NCBI RefSeq assembly: GCF_030272615.1
Contig: NW_026729155.1
Location: 1 to 64,000, forward strand
Origin: Cryptomeria japonica
Lineage: Eukaryota; Streptophyta; Pinopsida; Cupressales; Cupressaceae
Direction of reading: 5' to 3'
DNA length: 64,000 nt
Position numbers and translations under genes: made by a program. Positions 12,240 through 23,490 of the stretch are shown here, piece by piece (the first letter of the stretch is position 1; each line of letters starts with the position of its first letter). Under the pieces are notes generated by a model. It was not told where the DNA came from and ran no database searches. It saw only the letters and a program-made list of their open reading frames with translations.

Positions 12240-13360
12240 TAAAATTAATATCAAAAATCAAACCTTGTACAATTTAGTGCAACAAATGGCACCTTCCTCC
12301 ACATCACCAGTGGTCATGTACCATCCCTTTTCTCTTTTTTCCCACCTAGATTTCTTTGTCAACTCCAAACTAGAATATTATCAACTTTGTGAACTTGTCA
12401 TCCTTAGGACACTAGTATGACACAAAGATGTCTGCACGACGCGCTAGCATCCTGCGAATCTGATAGTTCATGGGTGGTTATTTGAGCATTGCTCTTGAGC
12501 TTGAAAGGAATCATAACACATTTGCATGTGCCCATTGACATCAGTTTTCCTTCCACGACCTATATCTCTCCCCTTTGAATGCATTTTGGGAATTATTGAT
12601 CATTTTTCTTATAGATTTAAGCTTTTAGCAATCTTCTTGGGCAATATTCATAGGTTATCACAAGACCATAATTGTTGTTGCAGCCTCTTGAAGAACTCAA
12701 GGTTCCCTCGGCCATCTTCACATGTCTTGAAGGTAGTTCACTTCCTCTTCTTGGTTCATTTGTTCATCTATGATCTCTAATTTACAATCTATTAATTATC
12801 TTAATTAATTTCAATTTTCCCTATTGCTACTAATTGGGTTGTCTGTGGAGGTGGGAAGACGAAAACGGGGGTCTGACTAAGGTAGACTCCAAAACACAAC
12901 CCCAACATTTTCCTTATTTGCTTTTGCATAGGTTTATGAACATGTGAGTGTAGTCATCTTGTGGGAGGCTTCAATCGTGGACCGACTATGAGCTTCCCTC
13001 ATTCCTCCTTCCCATTTCATTTTAGTATTCTACATTCTGCATTATTAGCTTAGTTTGTAGTCTTTCTATGTTTGTTTAATAATATAGTTTCCACTATCAC
13101 TTTTCATACAGTTTCTGTACCTCTTCCATATAGGAAGAAACATGCATGCTGGTGTCCAAGTTCTGGGCGCTCATCCTAGGAAGAGAGGCTTGATAGAGTC
13201 ATTCAAGAACTCTATTTGATAGTAATTTATCTTATTCTTTCTTTACCTTGGAATTTTCATCCCTTGGCTCACCCTTAGCGCCAGTTAAGTGAGGTAGAGC
13301 GAAGGTAGGTTTGTTCCTTTGGGTCCATAACCTTCAAGGTAACAAATCTCATTCTCTACA
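12240..13360 (+). repeat. 3' LTR of nested Gypsy
   Basis: Homologous to 4338-5461 along its length; begins TAAAATTAATATC after the polypurine tract and ends CTACA at 13360, followed by the TATTT duplication. Length 1121 bp against 1124 bp for the left LTR. Confidence 0.85.
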
Positions 13361-13365
13361 TATTT
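13361..13365. repeat. Target-site duplication of nested Gypsy, right copy (TATTT)
   Basis: Matches 4333-4337 exactly and begins the resumed Copia A gag. Confidence 0.85.
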
Positions 13366-14021
13366 ATGAAAGAGATCAGGAGATCAAGAAAGTCTACATG
13401 TTAAATATGAAGTATAAATTTGAGACTCTAAGGATGCCTAAAGACAAGAACATTGAAATTTACCTGCATCAGCTGAATGAGGTGTAACGTGGAATAGGAC
13501 GTATTGGTAGAACTAGGGAAGAAAATAAGGTTGTGAGAAAAGTAATAAGAACAATGCCTAGATTATATAGACCTAAGTTGTATTCTATTGAGGAGAGTCA
13601 TATTATGGATACATATACCTTGGATCAAATCTATCGATCAATCTCAACTTTTGAGATATGGGAGTTTGAAGATCATCACAATGTTAAGAAGAAATTTGTT
13701 TTCAAATCTACCAATAAGATTGACGATGTACTTGAAACAATAAATGATCTATATGACGAGGAAGAAAAAATTGTGAGAAGACTAAAAAGAGGATCAATAA
13801 AATATAAAGGTAAGCTTCCCTTGAAGTTTTTTAATTGTCGAAGAATTGGACACTATGCTACTAGATGTACTTTCAATGAAGATAACTATAATAGACCTAG
13901 TGATGATAATAAGAGAAAGGGTAAATATATAAGAGATGAAAACAATAAAATAATAGACGATAGAGAGAAACCTAAGATGAAGAAGATTGTGATGGCTCAA
14001 ATGGTGAATTATTATTTTTAG
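13366..14021 (+). pseudogene. Copia A gag, C-terminal part with damaged zinc knuckle
   Basis: Resumes with YERDQEIKK, then FETLRMPKDKNIEIYLHQLN, the conserved middle of Copia gag, with TAA near 13484. The open frame 13533-14021 reaches KFFNCRRIGHYATRC, a CCHC zinc knuckle in which the first cysteine reads phenylalanine. A basic and acidic linker follows (DDNKRKGKY). Nucleic-acid binding would be impaired. The fit to the left half at 4045-4337 is in frame after removal of the Gypsy. Confidence 0.75.
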
Positions 14022-14109
14022 CCATTAAAAAAATTATAAATAAAGGTTCAGTATTGTGCATGATGAAGAGAACAGTGAAAGATCAATGATTAAGGATCAC
14101 ACTACATGC

Positions 14110-14490
14110 AAAAGAAGAACCTAAATCTTGGATTTAATTTATTCTAGATTTTCAAATCATAGGATAGGTGACAAAAGGAAGTTCATTGACTTTCAAAAGT
14201 ATGATAGTGGACTAGTGAAGCTTGTTAGTGAAGAGGTTGCACCTATTTGTAGTAAAGGAACCATATCCATTGATAGTAAGCATAAGACATATCATGTTTA
14301 TTTTGTTAAAGGTTTAAAATATAACCTTTTGAGTGTGGATTGGATATGTAGTAAAGGTTACAAGCTCATATTTCATGGCTTCAAATGTGAGATCAAAGTT
14401 CCTGGAAGGTTAATTGTTGAAGGTACAAGAACAAATGGAAATGTCTATTACATAAAGAAAAACAGAGGATGTAGTTATATTTTGGTGTAG
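14110..14490 (+). pseudogene. Copia A protease and gag-pre-integrase region
   Basis: The open frame reads IYSRFSNHRIGDKRKF, where the family has a D-S-G-C-S-N-H active-site block. Aspartate, glycine and cysteine are replaced by Y, R and F, so the protease is dead. It continues with GTISIDSKHKT, then YFVKGLKYNLLSV, the conserved L-x-H/Y-N-L-L-S-V strand, and GYKLIFHGFKCEI. It ends at TAG 14488. Confidence 0.7.
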
Positions 14491-14505
14491 ATCAGTGAGT
14501 GTTGT

Positions 14506-15297
14506 TTGTGGCACAAAAGGATGGGACACATTAATTTTGAATACATGGTGAAGATCATTTCTACTCAAGCAATGGGAGATTTTCCAAATATAACCAAACT
14601 TGCTAATATAGTGATAAAGGAATATCATATGGGAAAACAAACAAGGAATATATTAAAGAACAAGGAGTATTCTACTACAAAACCATTATAGTTGGTTCAT
14701 ACAGACTTGTACAGACCTACAAGGCCAGAGGGATAAGTGGTCAAAGATATTTTATGTTTTTATTGATGATTATTCTAGAATGACATGAGTTACTCTCTTA
14801 AAAGAAAAATGAGATGCCCTAGATAGATTTAAAGTGTTCAAATCTATGGTTGAAAATCAAGTAGAAGCTAAGATCAAATGTATAAGGTTTGATAGAGGTG
14901 AATATTTTAGATAGTTTGATAGATTTTGTGAAGATCATGGTGTTAGAAGAAATTTTCTACACCTAGGACTCCATAACAAAATGGAATGTTTGAAAGGAAG
15001 ACTAGAACTATTTTTGAATTGTCTAGAACTATGTTAAAATATGCTAACCTGCCTAATGTATATTGGAAAGAAGTTGTGCATAGTGCTATCTATATTCTTA
15101 ATAGGGTACAAGTGAGAGCGAATTATACAAAGACGCCTTATGAGCTATGGTATGGAATATCAACTATGGTCAAATATTTTCAAATCTTTGAAAGAAAGTG
15201 CTACATTAGAAGAGATGAAGAAGATTTGGGAAAGTTTGATATAAGATCTAATGAAATTATATTTTTAGGATGCTATACAAATAGCAAAGAATATTGA
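14506..15297 (+). pseudogene. Copia A integrase
   Basis: The first part (WHKRMGHINFEYM) is the pre-integrase H-x-x-x-x-H block. After a stop, LVHTDLYRPTRP carries the first catalytic aspartate of the D-D-E triad. DRGEYF is the second-aspartate region. The segment PQQNG-like to FERKTRTI at about 14970-15000 is the third, glutamate-bearing block, with TAA replacing a glutamine codon. The last open frame (14986-15297) continues to NVYWKEVVHSAIYILNRVQV and the IFLGCY block. Several stops and frame changes; no function expected. Confidence 0.75.
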
Positions 15298-15299
15298 TG

Positions 15300-16500
15300 C
15301 TACAAAAAGAGGCTAAAGAGGATTGTGAAAAGTGAAAATGTTTGAGTAAGTGAAAAATGGAATCAATTTTCTTCAAAACCTGAGATTAAGATAGAAGATG
15401 CCCCCAATATTCTAGAAGAGAAAGAAATTTTGGAAGATAAAGCAGATTCAAGTGTAAATGAGAATGAAATTGAACAAGCACCTAAGATTCCTACAAATTA
15501 TATGTAGAAAAATTATTTAGAAGATCAAATCATTGGAGATAAAGACAAATGATTTTAGAGAAAAAGATGACTTACCAAGGCTAGTGAACAAGAAAATTTA
15601 TGTTTCTTTTCTAAGGTTGAGTCAAAGACCAATGCAAAGGCCTACAAAGATATGGATGGATGAAGGCAATGTAAAAAGAGCTAAATAATATAGAAAAAAT
15701 CAAACATGGAAAATTGGTATGTAGATCAGTGGACAAGAATGTGATAGGAACAAAGTGGTGTTCCAAAATAAGTTGAATGAAGATGGAGAAATTATCAGAA
15801 GAAAAAAAGCAAGACTAGTTTGTAAAGGCTATTCATAGGTTAAAGGTATAAACATTGAGGAGACTTTTGGTCTAGTAGGTAGGATGGAAGCTATAATTAT
15901 TTTCTTGCATTAGCTTTGTACATGAAGCTTACGGTATATCAGATGGATGTTAACTCAACATTCTCAAATGAAGAACTTGAAGAATAGCTTTACATTGAAC
16001 AACTAGATGGGTTTTAGTTGCTAGAAGATCTGGATATGATATACACACTTAAGAAGGTACTTTATGGACTCAAGTAGGCTCCTAGAGATTGATATACAAG
16101 GTTGGACAAATATCTGTTGTAGTGAAACTTCAAGAAAGGTACCACAGATAATAATATTTATTTCAAGGTTCAACATGACAAACTATTGATAGTAGTTGTA
16201 TATATTTATGATATGATTTTTAGTGGAGATGATAATGTTTGTAAGAGGTTTGCAAAAGAAATACAAAATCAATTTGTGATGTCAATGATTGGTTAGTTGT
16301 CATTTTTTCTTGGTCTCCAAGTAACATAGCTAGAAGGTGGTATTTTAATTTCTTAGGTCATATATATCAAGGAGATGTTGAAGAAGTTTGGTATGGAGAA
16401 TTGTAATCCAATTGGAACCCCCATGATTATTGATTTTCATTTGAGGAATGATGATGAATCTCTAAAAGTGGATTAGAAGTTCTTTATAGATATGTTATTG
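15300..16500 (+). pseudogene. Copia A reverse transcriptase
   Basis: Recognisable blocks in order are ARLVCKGYS*VKGINIEETF, TVYQMDVNSTF, LEE*LYIEQLDGF, LKKVLYGLK*APRD*YTRLD, the active site VVVYIYDMIFSGDD (first catalytic aspartate replaced by tyrosine), and LSFFLGLQV. Stops fall at the glutamine of GYSQ, the glutamine and tryptophan of LKQAPRAWY, and again at SQ before VIYIK. At least one frameshift lies near 15900. Confidence 0.75.
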
Positions 16501-17077
16501 GTCGACTGTTATATTTGACCACTTCAAGGTCAAATATTATGCATATAATTTGTTTGGTTTCCATATATCAAGCTAATCCAGAGCAATCTCATGATAAAGT
16601 AGTGAAAATGATATTTAGATATTTGAAAGGGACTGTAGATTTTGGTTTGTGTTATAGGAAGGATGATGATTTCTCTTTGAAAGTTGTGCTGATTGGGTTG
16701 GATGTGCTGATGAAAAAAGAAGTACAAGTGGTAATGGATTTTTCTTGGGAAATAGATTGGTCTCTTGGTTGAGAAAGAAGTAGGCTTCAATGTCATTATC
16801 TACAACATAAGTAGAACATATTGTAGTATTTGCACCCAAGTAATGTGGATGAAGGAAACTCTCAAAGATATCAAGGTGATGTAGTATGTGTGATAACATA
16901 GGTGCAATTAATATTTCGGTGATGAATTCAAGGAATAAACATATTTCTATCTCGTATCATTTCTTAAGAGAGAAGGTAGCAAATAAGGAATTCAAATTGG
17001 AATATGTGCCTACAATGGATCAAATTACAAATATTTTCACTAAAGCACTGCCAAATGGTACTTTTGAGTATCTCTAA
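16501..17077 (+). pseudogene. Copia A RNase H and C-terminus
   Basis: Reads YLKGTVDFGLCY, then an A-D-W-x-G-C-like stretch, GNGFFLGNRLVSW, CDNIGAINIS, KHISISYHFLREKV and LEYVPTMDQITNIFTKALP, the standard Copia RNase H ending. Spread over two frames with stops. The polyprotein would end at TAA 17075. Confidence 0.75.
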
Positions 17078-17396
17078 TAAAATTTTGGGGTTATTTCCCA
17101 TCCTACTTTAAACGAGATGTATAGAAGTGGTGTCTCTTTCCAAGGGGAAATTTAAATCCTATATTTGGTCTCTTGGATTGATGTGGTGGATTCTCTTAGG
17201 GAAAGTAATGAAAGTTGTAGCTTCTTAATTGTAGGAAAGCATTGCAGATCTCAAAGATATACCTACAAGGGGGATAAATGTTTAGAGAGTTGTATAGAGG
17301 TTCGAAGTGTTGTTCCCTTTGTCCTTGATGTCAAAGGGGGAAAAAATATATAGTTGGAGAGACAGTTGTTGATTGGTGGTACTAGAGTTGCCAACA

Positions 17397-17540
17397 ATGA
17401 AAAAGGGGTAGATTGTTGGTAATTTGCATTGTGTTGCCATTAATGTCAAAATTGTGTATATTGATGAAAAAGGAGAACAACAAGAGGAATTTTTCAATTG
17501 TGTTTGTTGTAGGTGTTGCCATCATGACAAAGGGGGAGAT
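17397..17540 (+). repeat. Duplicated polypurine tract and LTR-start motif
   Basis: AAAAAGGGGTAGATTGTTGG near 17399 is followed by GTGTTGCCATTAATGTC. The same arrangement recurs as ACAAAGGGGGAGAT at 17527-17540 followed by TATTAG and GTGTTGTTATTGATGTC. The second is aligned with the 5' LTR start. Confidence 0.5.
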
Positions 17541-17945
17541 TATTAGCAATGTGAGTTTAGTGTTGTTATTGATGTCAATCTAATATGTGTGGATTGCTAA
17601 CTGATATGTAAAGGTCCAAAAATGAGTGTTTAGGTATTGTTATGATGTCTTGTGGTTATATTGAGTGAGTATGTAGTTTTTAAGAAAGGTGATAGTATTG
17701 TAAGCTAAAATATCTAGGAAAGAGTATTTAAAGTCTTTATTGGAGAATGCTCCAAATTGCTCCAGTTTCAAATATGATGGCTTGCAATTTTTTATTAAAT
17801 TTATATGTTCTATGAATATTGCACTATTATGTTTTTAGGTCCTCAACAATTGAGGTGTTCAAGTTGGTTATTGCAGTTTGTTAACATTGAGGCTATTTCC
17901 TAGGATTGGTCTAGAGAATTCTTTACATGTCTCTCTAATGTTGTT
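17541..17945 (+). repeat. 3' LTR of Copia A, truncated
   Basis: Matches 2462-2860 of the 5' LTR. The start reads TATTAG instead of TGTTAG. Similarity is lost at about 17945, where an inverted LTR fragment begins. Confidence 0.7.
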
Positions 17946-17946
17946 T

Positions 17947-18300
17947 CTATTGAACGCACAATAGTACTCAGGGGGGAGGGCGAACCAGTTAAGATCAATT
18001 CTTTTTTAGATCTATATAACTATTAATATTATACTATAATTGCAAAGCATAGAAGAAAAAAGAAAATTCATCACATGAACACTAGATTTACATGGAAAAC
18101 ACTGTAAGAGCAAAACCATGGTGAGAATCAAACTCACAATATAATATGATTGATTAAAAGGTTTTAGGATCAATCCCAAGGAGCAATCAGAACCTAATGA
18201 ATTTACAATGCTAAGGCACACAACCTTAGGGAAAGATCCAAAGAGACTTGTAGAACTAAGATGCACAATCTCAAGGGAAGACAAAGATGTCTACCAAGAG
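17947..18300 (-). repeat. Inverted Copia LTR fragment (R-U5 end)
   Basis: On the minus strand this reads CCTAAGGTTGTGTGCCTTAG, GAGTTTGATTCTCACCATGG and TTTTCCATGTAAATC, matching 3690-3860 on the plus strand. It ends with a C-rich LTR terminus (CGCCCTCCCCCCTGAG) like the end of the Copia B LTR. It is a separate, oppositely oriented insertion or rearrangement. Confidence 0.6.
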
Positions 18301-18748
18301 ACTCACTATTTATCGATAGAATAGAGCAACAGGTGAAACTGAAATGAAGATATAGCTATCAAGACACTTCCAACACAAAATATGCTAGAGCATAATTCTC
18401 ATCCACCTCATAAAAATTCATGCTTATTACTGCATCAACATAAACAACCATACATTCTTATATACAAAATTCCTCATGAAAACCCTCAACTAGGTAGGCC
18501 AAAAGAGAATAAGCAATATTACATAAACTATGTCATCTGAACATAAAAGAATCATTTTTCTTCTCTCCAGGAGATAATGAGGACCTAAATACATCAAAAT
18601 ATATTCATTCAAGTAGATTCCAAGAAAAGATAAAGTCTCTTTCAAGAGACGATTGATAAGATTCATGATAAACTTAGGGTTGTTGTGGCTAGGAGTAGAA
18701 CTACTATGCAAAATAGTTATGATGGTCTTAGACAATTAAATTTCCAAG
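18301..18748. other. No gene recognised
   Basis: AT-rich, no domain seen; possibly more of the inverted LTR. Confidence 0.4.
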
Positions 18749-19792
18749 TTCAAAATCTCCCTTCTAGAAGTATGCCGATTTGTTAGCTAAGATTGCCAAA
18801 TTTATCAAGGATATTGAGAGAGACAATTACATGCATTCAGTGGAAGGTCTGGAGTATGGGATTATTCACCAAGAGTCTATTAGTGGTAATTTCAAGGTAA
18901 GTTGCTTTGTGAGAGAATATTCATTTTGAATTAGTTTCATGTTTTTTGTAAGATTCCAAGAAGGTGATAAAGCTTTCCTTCCATGTCTCAATCAATTAAT
19001 CTATCTTACTACCAATTTTTATGAAAGTATAGTTCAAAATATTATATTAATTTTTTTGTATCTTGTATATATTAGTTTATCAATGTTGTAAATGAATCTT
19101 GAAATAGTTATGCCTAGATTTCTAGAGCCATATTTATTACAGATGGTAAGGCCTTCAAATATTTGAATGCTTGTATTATCATAGAGATTTACATGATATC
19201 AAATGGATAAAGTGTAACAAGGTCACTTTGGAGGTTGGTGAAATCAGAGGGTGGAGGAATTTTCATCAGCTAAGTTAGCTTCTCACTTTGAGATGGTGCT
19301 TTGCATGAGAAATTTGGATTTTCTTTCTTGCTTTGCATTATATTTTTTTTTAATTTATGCTGACAAATTTGAAGAATACATGTATTGTGAAGGTTATATT
19401 TTGGAGAAAAGTTTAGGATTTTATGTTGAGCTTAGTATGAATTGTATTCCTTCAAGATTTAGAGTATATGATCGAAAATTATACCCTTTTATGGTCACTA
19501 GACAATAGTAGTGATCTGTTCTATCTTTTAGGATTTTTTGTTGATTAATTCAAGACTTTTTGACTCAAGGGTTTGAGACTGAGAGCTTAAGAACTCATCT
19601 CAAAGCTACACTTTTATGATGGTCAAGAGATAGATTGATGGAGCCTTTATTGCTTCAAGAATTTATTTTTAAGAAGTAGATCCTTTCAATAATGTGTATT
19701 TGTATTATTTAATCAGCATGTTTTGTTCGGTAAGCATTAAGGGGGAGCCCCTAGGGCAAGGTGAATTTGATTTTTTTGAGAGCAATGCAGTA

Positions 19793-19810
19793 AGAGGGAA
19801 GGGGGTGGAA
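19793..19810 (+). other. Polypurine tract of short-LTR element, copy 1
   Basis: AGAGGGAAGGGGGTGGAA is almost pure purine and abuts the LTR start TGTGGGCATA at 19811. Confidence 0.6.
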
Positions 19811-19965
19811 TGTGGGCATATATTATATTATATAAATATTTGATATGCATGATTAATGTATTTATAATAACTGCTCTGATTATCACAACCACATCATCTC
19901 CTTTTATAAATTCTCCTCACATCATCGAATGATATATCAAAAACATTTTTCTTTGCCCTCCTTCA
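19811..19965 (+). repeat. Short LTR (3' LTR of truncated copy)
   Basis: TGTGGGCATATATT to CCCTCCTTCA. Same sequence family as 35253-35408 and 37637-37812, with a TATA-like TTTTATAAATTCTC. The following bases AGTTA are close to GGTTA before the 35253 LTR, the likely target duplication. Confidence 0.7.
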
Positions 19966-22442
19966 AGTTATCAATATAAAAATAACCAAATCTAGAATAA
20001 CACAATAGATAGAATAAAAAAATAGAATAGTGAGAGAGATTTAGAATGAAGATACCAAGAGGAACCTAACATTGAAATTTGAGGTTGACTATACTAGAAA
20101 AAAGTATTGGAAACCTATGTATAAATGTGATGGAAGTTTGAGACATGACCAGAAATAAATGGAAAAGACTTGCATACTTGTCTCATGAAAATATAGGTCA
20201 ATGTTGTAGGATAGAGACATTGAGAACCTTGGTCTAAGGGTTTTGATCTATTTAAAATTTGGCAATGTATGACACTATTTGTTATGGTCTTTTAGAACTT
20301 TCTTGTTGTAAAATCAACACCTACACACACCAAAAGTAGGGAAAAAAGTGTTTTGTCGCATAGGAGCTTACCTAAGTAAATTTTTGTTCTAGTGTTGCCA
20401 CTTACACAATGACTAATTGTGATATAATGTGTGCCCTTGCAAAGGAGGCTAAATAGTTTATAAATGCTAAAATGTCGAGATTCTTACTTTAGGTATGGAA
20501 TAGTCCCATGGAATCTAACAAAAGGCTTTATGTGATGCATATGAATTCTTGGAACATGTTAGTGTGTGCTTACAACCTCAAGTGATCATAATTGGTGTAA
20601 AAAAATTGAATTATTTAGTGTTTTGAATCAACAACTTCTAATTGCTTTATTGGAGATTTGTTCTTTAATTGCATAGTTTTTCTCTCTTGTATGTACTAGA
20701 TTAGATTGACAAGATAGACATTGAAATGTGAAATGGATTTACATTTATATGCAGCTTACACCTTTATGAAATAACTTTTTTAGGACAACCCTTTAAAGAA
20801 ATGTCAATTCATGCAATTTGTAAGGTCAACTTTCATCCTTTGAAAATTCAACCCACCAAGCCCTAGTCTTAGCAAAATGTGTTACCAAAAATCTTGCAAA
20901 TGGGTAAATAAACCAAGTTTGTCATAATGGTCTTGAAATAAGGAACACATATAAAAATGGGTTCTAAACTTAGTGTTAAATTGTTAAGGTCAACAATTTA
21001 TGGCACTGCATCTATGTAAGGTCAATTTCTTTTATTTTTAAAGAGTTGGAATTTTAGTATTTGTGATTAATATTTGCATATTATTTTAACTATTATTTTC
21101 AAGTGTATGGATCATTTATAATGGTATTATAATTATTTTTTAAATAATCAATATATGATTTTTTTCTTAAATTATAATATATAATACTATATTTTTAATA
21201 GTTTTAGGGCATTCAAGTAAACCTGAACACATTTATTATATTTTGGTTATGTTGATGTTATTTGTATCTAAAGAGTAATAAATATCTCATTATCTACATG
21301 TGTTTACTTTGTGGAAATATTTTAATATGATAAATGAAGTTTTAAATTTATTTATTAATTATTGTGCAAAGATTCTATTGCTAGGATAAAATGCATTTGA
21401 TTGCTATAGATACATGAGATAATGGCAAATAGATCAAATTCATATAAAATGTTAGGGCTTGCAGTGCTATTAAATTGTGTGTTTAAAATAAACTTCATGA
21501 TGTAGGAGTAGGTTCTAGTCTCTTTGTAGAAGGCTGATTGACTATTATTTTAAATCTATAAATATCATTTGAATATTCTATTTATTTATTTTTTCATTAC
21601 ACACAAATCATTCTACAATTTTTTAGTAATACCATTGTGATCCTATGATTGTTATCAACCTTATAGTGTTACGTATTATGCATTGTACTATCTTTGTAAA
21701 CAACTGCCACCTAAATTATTTTGAGAAATTTCTGACTGTCTATTGCTTTAGTTGCATTGTTAATTTAGCTGCCTAAATAATAGATTTTTAAATTGAATGT
21801 ATTAATACATATCTCAACAAAAATCATAATTGAAATATATATTCATACCCTTTGAGGATACATTTCAATCCTTGTTTCATTCTCTATAATATCTCTAAGA
21901 TTGTGATCACCCTCTCCTACTTGCTAGGGTTCAAAGTAAGAAGTTAAAATCCGCTTGTTTGATAATCTCGTCGTATCTCTAATTTAACAATAGATATCTT
22001 CTATGCAGAGAAAATTGATAACATTGTTGAGAACTTGATAAGAGTCGTAGATTTAGGGGTTTATATTGGTCACATTGCTCACAATGTTTCTTTTATTTGC
22101 TAGTTAACTAGTATACTTATATTTAAATAATATATGTAAAATATGTAGAGAGATATCTTATAATAGAAGAGAATCATCTGTAAAATAAGTGTTCTTCTAA
22201 CATTCCTAGCACCAAGAATATAAATCCATTAAAGTCTTGCATGCAAAAAGTTGTAAATCTAGTTGGAGACAAGTGGCAAGGGTTCTATTTTATTTGGAGT
22301 AATAAAATAACACCTCCACAAAAGCTGAAACATGGCATATTTCATGAATTTACCTGTCATTTGCATATCAAATTGTTTCAAAAATAATTTTTTGCTTACG
22401 AACATTTTGATGTCATTGTAGATGTCTCTTGACAACAGGACA

Positions 22443-22630
22443 GCATGCATCATAACATCATAACGTTTGTTTCGTTTAGCAAGCATTTATTGATGTTTCA
22501 TTTGTTTCTTATTTATAAACAGCATGCATCATAACGTTCGTTTCGCTTCGTAAGCGTTTCTTAATGTTTCTTTCTTCCCAATTTAAGGACACCGTGCATC
22601 ATAACGTTTGTTTCGCTTAGTATCCTGTTC
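22443..22630 (+). repeat. About 70-bp tandem repeat, three copies
   Basis: TGCATCATAACGTTYGTTTCG recurs with AACGTT-type cores at about 22462, 22533 and 22603. The first copy has an extra internal CATCATAA. CpG dinucleotides are retained in each copy. Confidence 0.8.
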
Positions 22631-23120
22631 ACTCGGTTCAAAGCCTACTGTATGGGAAAGTTGAGCGTTTCCTTATGAAAGCGAATTTTAAATCCGGAGA
22701 GCACATCAATATATTGTTGAAAAATACCAATGCCAATTCTTTTCTTAATTGGATAAGGATCTTAGTTTGATCATAAGCGGAAAGACATGTGTTCTCCCTA
22801 CTGATAACATTAGACTATTTATTTGCTGATAGAGATGTTCGACGATGTTCTTTGCGCATTCACAAGATCTTTTTCGATTGACTCTAATCAACACTTGTTT
22901 TACTCATCTTATTCTCATCCTATTCTCATCTGGTTCTATCTGCACCAAGATAATCCGTCTTTTAGTTATTGATATTTATCTACAGCACTTTCCTACTAAA
23001 AATTTACTGACCAGATCTATTTTTAATATTCTGTACACTTTCAAGACATCAGAAGGAAGAGACTTATTTAAGGACATCTGTTTAGTGGGTCACAACCTGT
23101 TTCCACTCAGCAATTGCTAT

Positions 23121-23490
23121 TGACGGCCAGGCTAATTTGCTATTCTTCAATCGTATATTTTTCCTCCCTAATGATGTCACTCTTCGTATTTTCTCTTCTA
23201 TTTTGAAGGTTTGAATGAATAGATTTATAGGTCATTCATATCTAACATTATTGGGAGATAACTCTTCAACTAAAAAGGAAAACGTATCGTCATTAGAAGT
23301 TCCACTACTGACAGCCTGGGCTCGTAGAAGGCAGTTCTCGGATAATTTAATATTCTTCAATTTTTTATATTTTTCCTCCATAATCATGGGCCTCTCCGAA
23401 ATTTCTTTTGTCTTTTGAAGGTTTGAATGGACTTTTAGATCTTTCATATCGACCTTTGTTGACAGATAACTCTTTAGCAAGATAATAATG
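23121..23490 (+). repeat. About 210-bp diverged tandem duplication
   Basis: TATTCTTCAA followed by TATATTTTTCCTCC, then TTTGAAGGTTTGAATG and AGATAACTCTT, occurs starting at 23141 and again at 23351. Confidence 0.75.

Larger units (their letters stand above)
4338..13360 (+). mobile_element. Nested Ty3/Gypsy-type LTR retrotransposon without visible RT
   Basis: Two similar LTRs of about 1.12 kb flank an internal region, with a perfect 5-bp TATTT duplication outside. Internally there is a retrotransposon gag domain (7863-8215) and an aspartic-protease region (8896-9614) on the plus strand. These are followed by a long Ser/Thr/Pro-rich stretch, two minisatellites and the polypurine tract AAAGGGGG at 12232-12239. 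I find no reverse transcriptase, RNase H or integrase motifs between 9615 and 12239, so it looks like a non-autonomous derivative of a Gypsy element. The orientation is the same as the host Copia. Confidence 0.85.
2462..17945 (+). mobile_element. Copia A: Ty1/Copia LTR retrotransposon, interrupted and decayed
   Basis: Order on the plus strand is LTR, degenerate primer site, gag, protease, integrase, reverse transcriptase, RNase H, polypurine tract, LTR start, which is the Copia order. The gag is split at 4337/13366 by a nested Gypsy element; removing that insert and one duplicated TATTT restores the gag frame. The protease, integrase and RT frames carry many stops. Key residues are also lost: the protease aspartate and the first RT catalytic aspartate both read tyrosine. 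The 3' LTR is recognisable only over about 400 bp, then abuts an inverted LTR fragment. The element cannot be autonomous. The right boundary is approximate and no target duplication for it was found. Confidence 0.85.

Noticed and set aside
4338-13360. Considered as an endogenous pararetrovirus instead of a Gypsy element
   Set aside because: It has LTRs, a 5-bp target duplication and a retrotransposon gag core; no movement-protein or coat-protein features were seen.
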